Below are positions 63,403 through 64,000 of a stretch of 64,000 bases of DNA, one piece after another. The stretch covers positions 1,178,001-1,242,000 of the forward strand of contig NZ_AP023175.1 of the NCBI RefSeq assembly GCF_013426895.1, given 5' to 3'. Under the pieces are notes generated by a model that did no database searches, was not told the DNA's origin, and saw only the letters and a list, made by a program, of their open reading frames with translations. This stretch comes from Paraburkholderia largidicola. Lineage in GTDB: Bacteria > Pseudomonadota > Gammaproteobacteria > Burkholderiales > Burkholderiaceae. The translations under genes and the position numbers were made by a program. Each line of letters opens with the position of its first letter. The first letter of the stretch is position 1.

Positions 63403-64000
63403 ATGTACGTACCAGCCCACTTTGCCGAAACCCGAAAGGACGTTTTACATGCACGCATTGTCGAACACCCGTTTGGTACGTTGATCACCCACGGGAGCAG
63501 CGGACTAGACGCGAATCACATCCCGTTTGAACTTGCAGCAGAGGACGGTGAACTGGGTGTGCTGCGCGCGCATGTGGCGCGGGCCAACCCGGTGTGGCAG
63601 GAGGTCGCGAACGGCGACGAGGTGCTGGTCGTCTTCCATGCGGGCGACGCCTATATTTCTCCAAACTGGTATCCGAGCAAGCACGAACTGCACAAACAGG
63701 TGCCGACGTGGAATTACATGGTCGTGCATGCGCACGGCCGCATTACGATTCTCGATGATGAGCGCTACGTGCGAGGCGTAGTGGGACGACTCACGCGCAC
63801 CCATGAGGCATCGGAACCGAAACCCTGGAAGATGGGCGACGCTCCGAAGGACTACGTGGATACGATGGTGAAAGCGATCGTCGGTATTCAGATCGAGGTC
63901 ACGCGCCTCGTGGGCAAGAGCAAGCTCAGTCAGAACAAGGAGGCCCGGGATATCCAGGGCGCCGCCGAAGCTCTCAGGTCGAGTGGCGAATCCCAGCTTG
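63403..64000 (+). CDS. PaiB-like FMN-binding protein (3' end outside window)
   Basis: The first 199 codons of a PaiB/FMN-binding split-barrel protein (usual length about 205-215). MYVPAHFAETRKDVLHARIVEHPFGTLITHG, HIPFELAAEDG and the SPNWYPSKHELHKQVPTWNYMVVHAHGR motif are the family signature. Relatives are flavin-binding proteins once described as negative regulators of sporulation and degradative enzymes in Bacillus. The reading frame is still open at base 64000. Divergent from the MocR gene, which probably controls it. Confidence 0.9.
   Translation, partial: MYVPAHFAETRKDVLHARIVEHPFGTLITHGSSGLDANHIPFELAAEDGELGVLRAHVARANPVWQEVANGDEVLVVFHAGDAYISPNWYPSKHELHKQVPTWNYMVVHAHGRITILDDERYVRGVVGRLTRTHEASEPKPWKMGDAPKDYVDTMVKAIVGIQIEVTRLVGKSKLSQNKEARDIQGAAEALRSSGESQL

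Overview
The window looks like a chromosomal or megaplasmid segment of a Burkholderiaceae bacterium, most likely Paraburkholderia or a near relative. It has high GC with strong codon bias, a Burkholderia-type trimeric porin, a DUF4148 lipoprotein, a C-P lyase operon and many LysR, MFS and ABC genes. I saw no rRNA or tRNA genes, insertion sequence, prophage or CRISPR array. Genus is an inference from gene content, not from a database search.

Layout. 1-5.1 kb: the distal part of a C-P lyase operon (phnH, cut by the window edge, then phnIJKLM), mostly with overlapping start and stop codons. 5.4-9.2 kb: an orphan polar amino-acid binding protein, a succinylglutamate desuccinylase/aspartoacylase-like hydrolase and a porin, each followed by a clear terminator. 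9.2-10.7 kb: a hicAB toxin-antitoxin pair with a tandem operator, plus two small unknown genes. 10.7-14.6 kb: a hydroxy-amino-acid module made of a fold-II PLP dehydratase, a LysR regulator, a fold-III PLP D-threonine aldolase/D-hydroxyaspartate dehydratase relative and a YheO/DauR regulator. 14.8-23.7 kb: Tat-exported beta-carbonic anhydrase, small membrane and unknown proteins, an aspartic-protease-like lipoprotein, glycogen phosphorylase, a 14-TM MFS pump and L-threonine aldolase. 23.8-27.3 kb: a periplasmic binding protein coupled to a CHASE-PAS-GGDEF-EAL enzyme. 28.4-32.1 kb: an aromatic-acid-type MFS transporter, an AT-rich gene-free stretch holding a candidate small RNA, and an OxlT-like antiporter.

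32.4-37.7 kb is a six-gene run (MoxR ATPase, DUF58, MxaA-like, VWA, MxaK-like, VWA) in which every junction overlaps by 4 nt. It has the gene order of mxaRSACKL, the maturation genes of PQQ methanol dehydrogenase, but no dehydrogenase gene is in the window. 38.1-41.8 kb: a divergent HxlR/short-chain dehydrogenase pair with a palindromic operator, then LysR and MFS genes.

42.2-61.2 kb is the most interesting part: a divergently transcribed sugar/polyol island. The minus-strand arm encodes a MalK-type ATPase, a ketose 3-epimerase, a GntR regulator, methylthioribose kinase and methylthioribose-1-P isomerase homologues, a class II aldolase, a complete ribose-type importer and a DhaK/DhaL kinase with altered motifs. 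The plus-strand arm encodes the binding protein and two permeases that need the MalK-type ATPase, a SorC regulator, an L-xylulose-reductase-like SDR and two zinc-dependent polyol dehydrogenases. Kinase, isomerase and aldolase together form a 'DHAP shunt' like that used for 5-methylthioribose or 5-deoxyribose. The plus arm resembles the L-arabitol to L-xylulose to xylitol to D-xylulose route. The real substrates are unknown. The window ends with a DUF4148 lipoprotein and a divergent MocR regulator/PaiB-like FMN-binding gene, the last cut by the edge.
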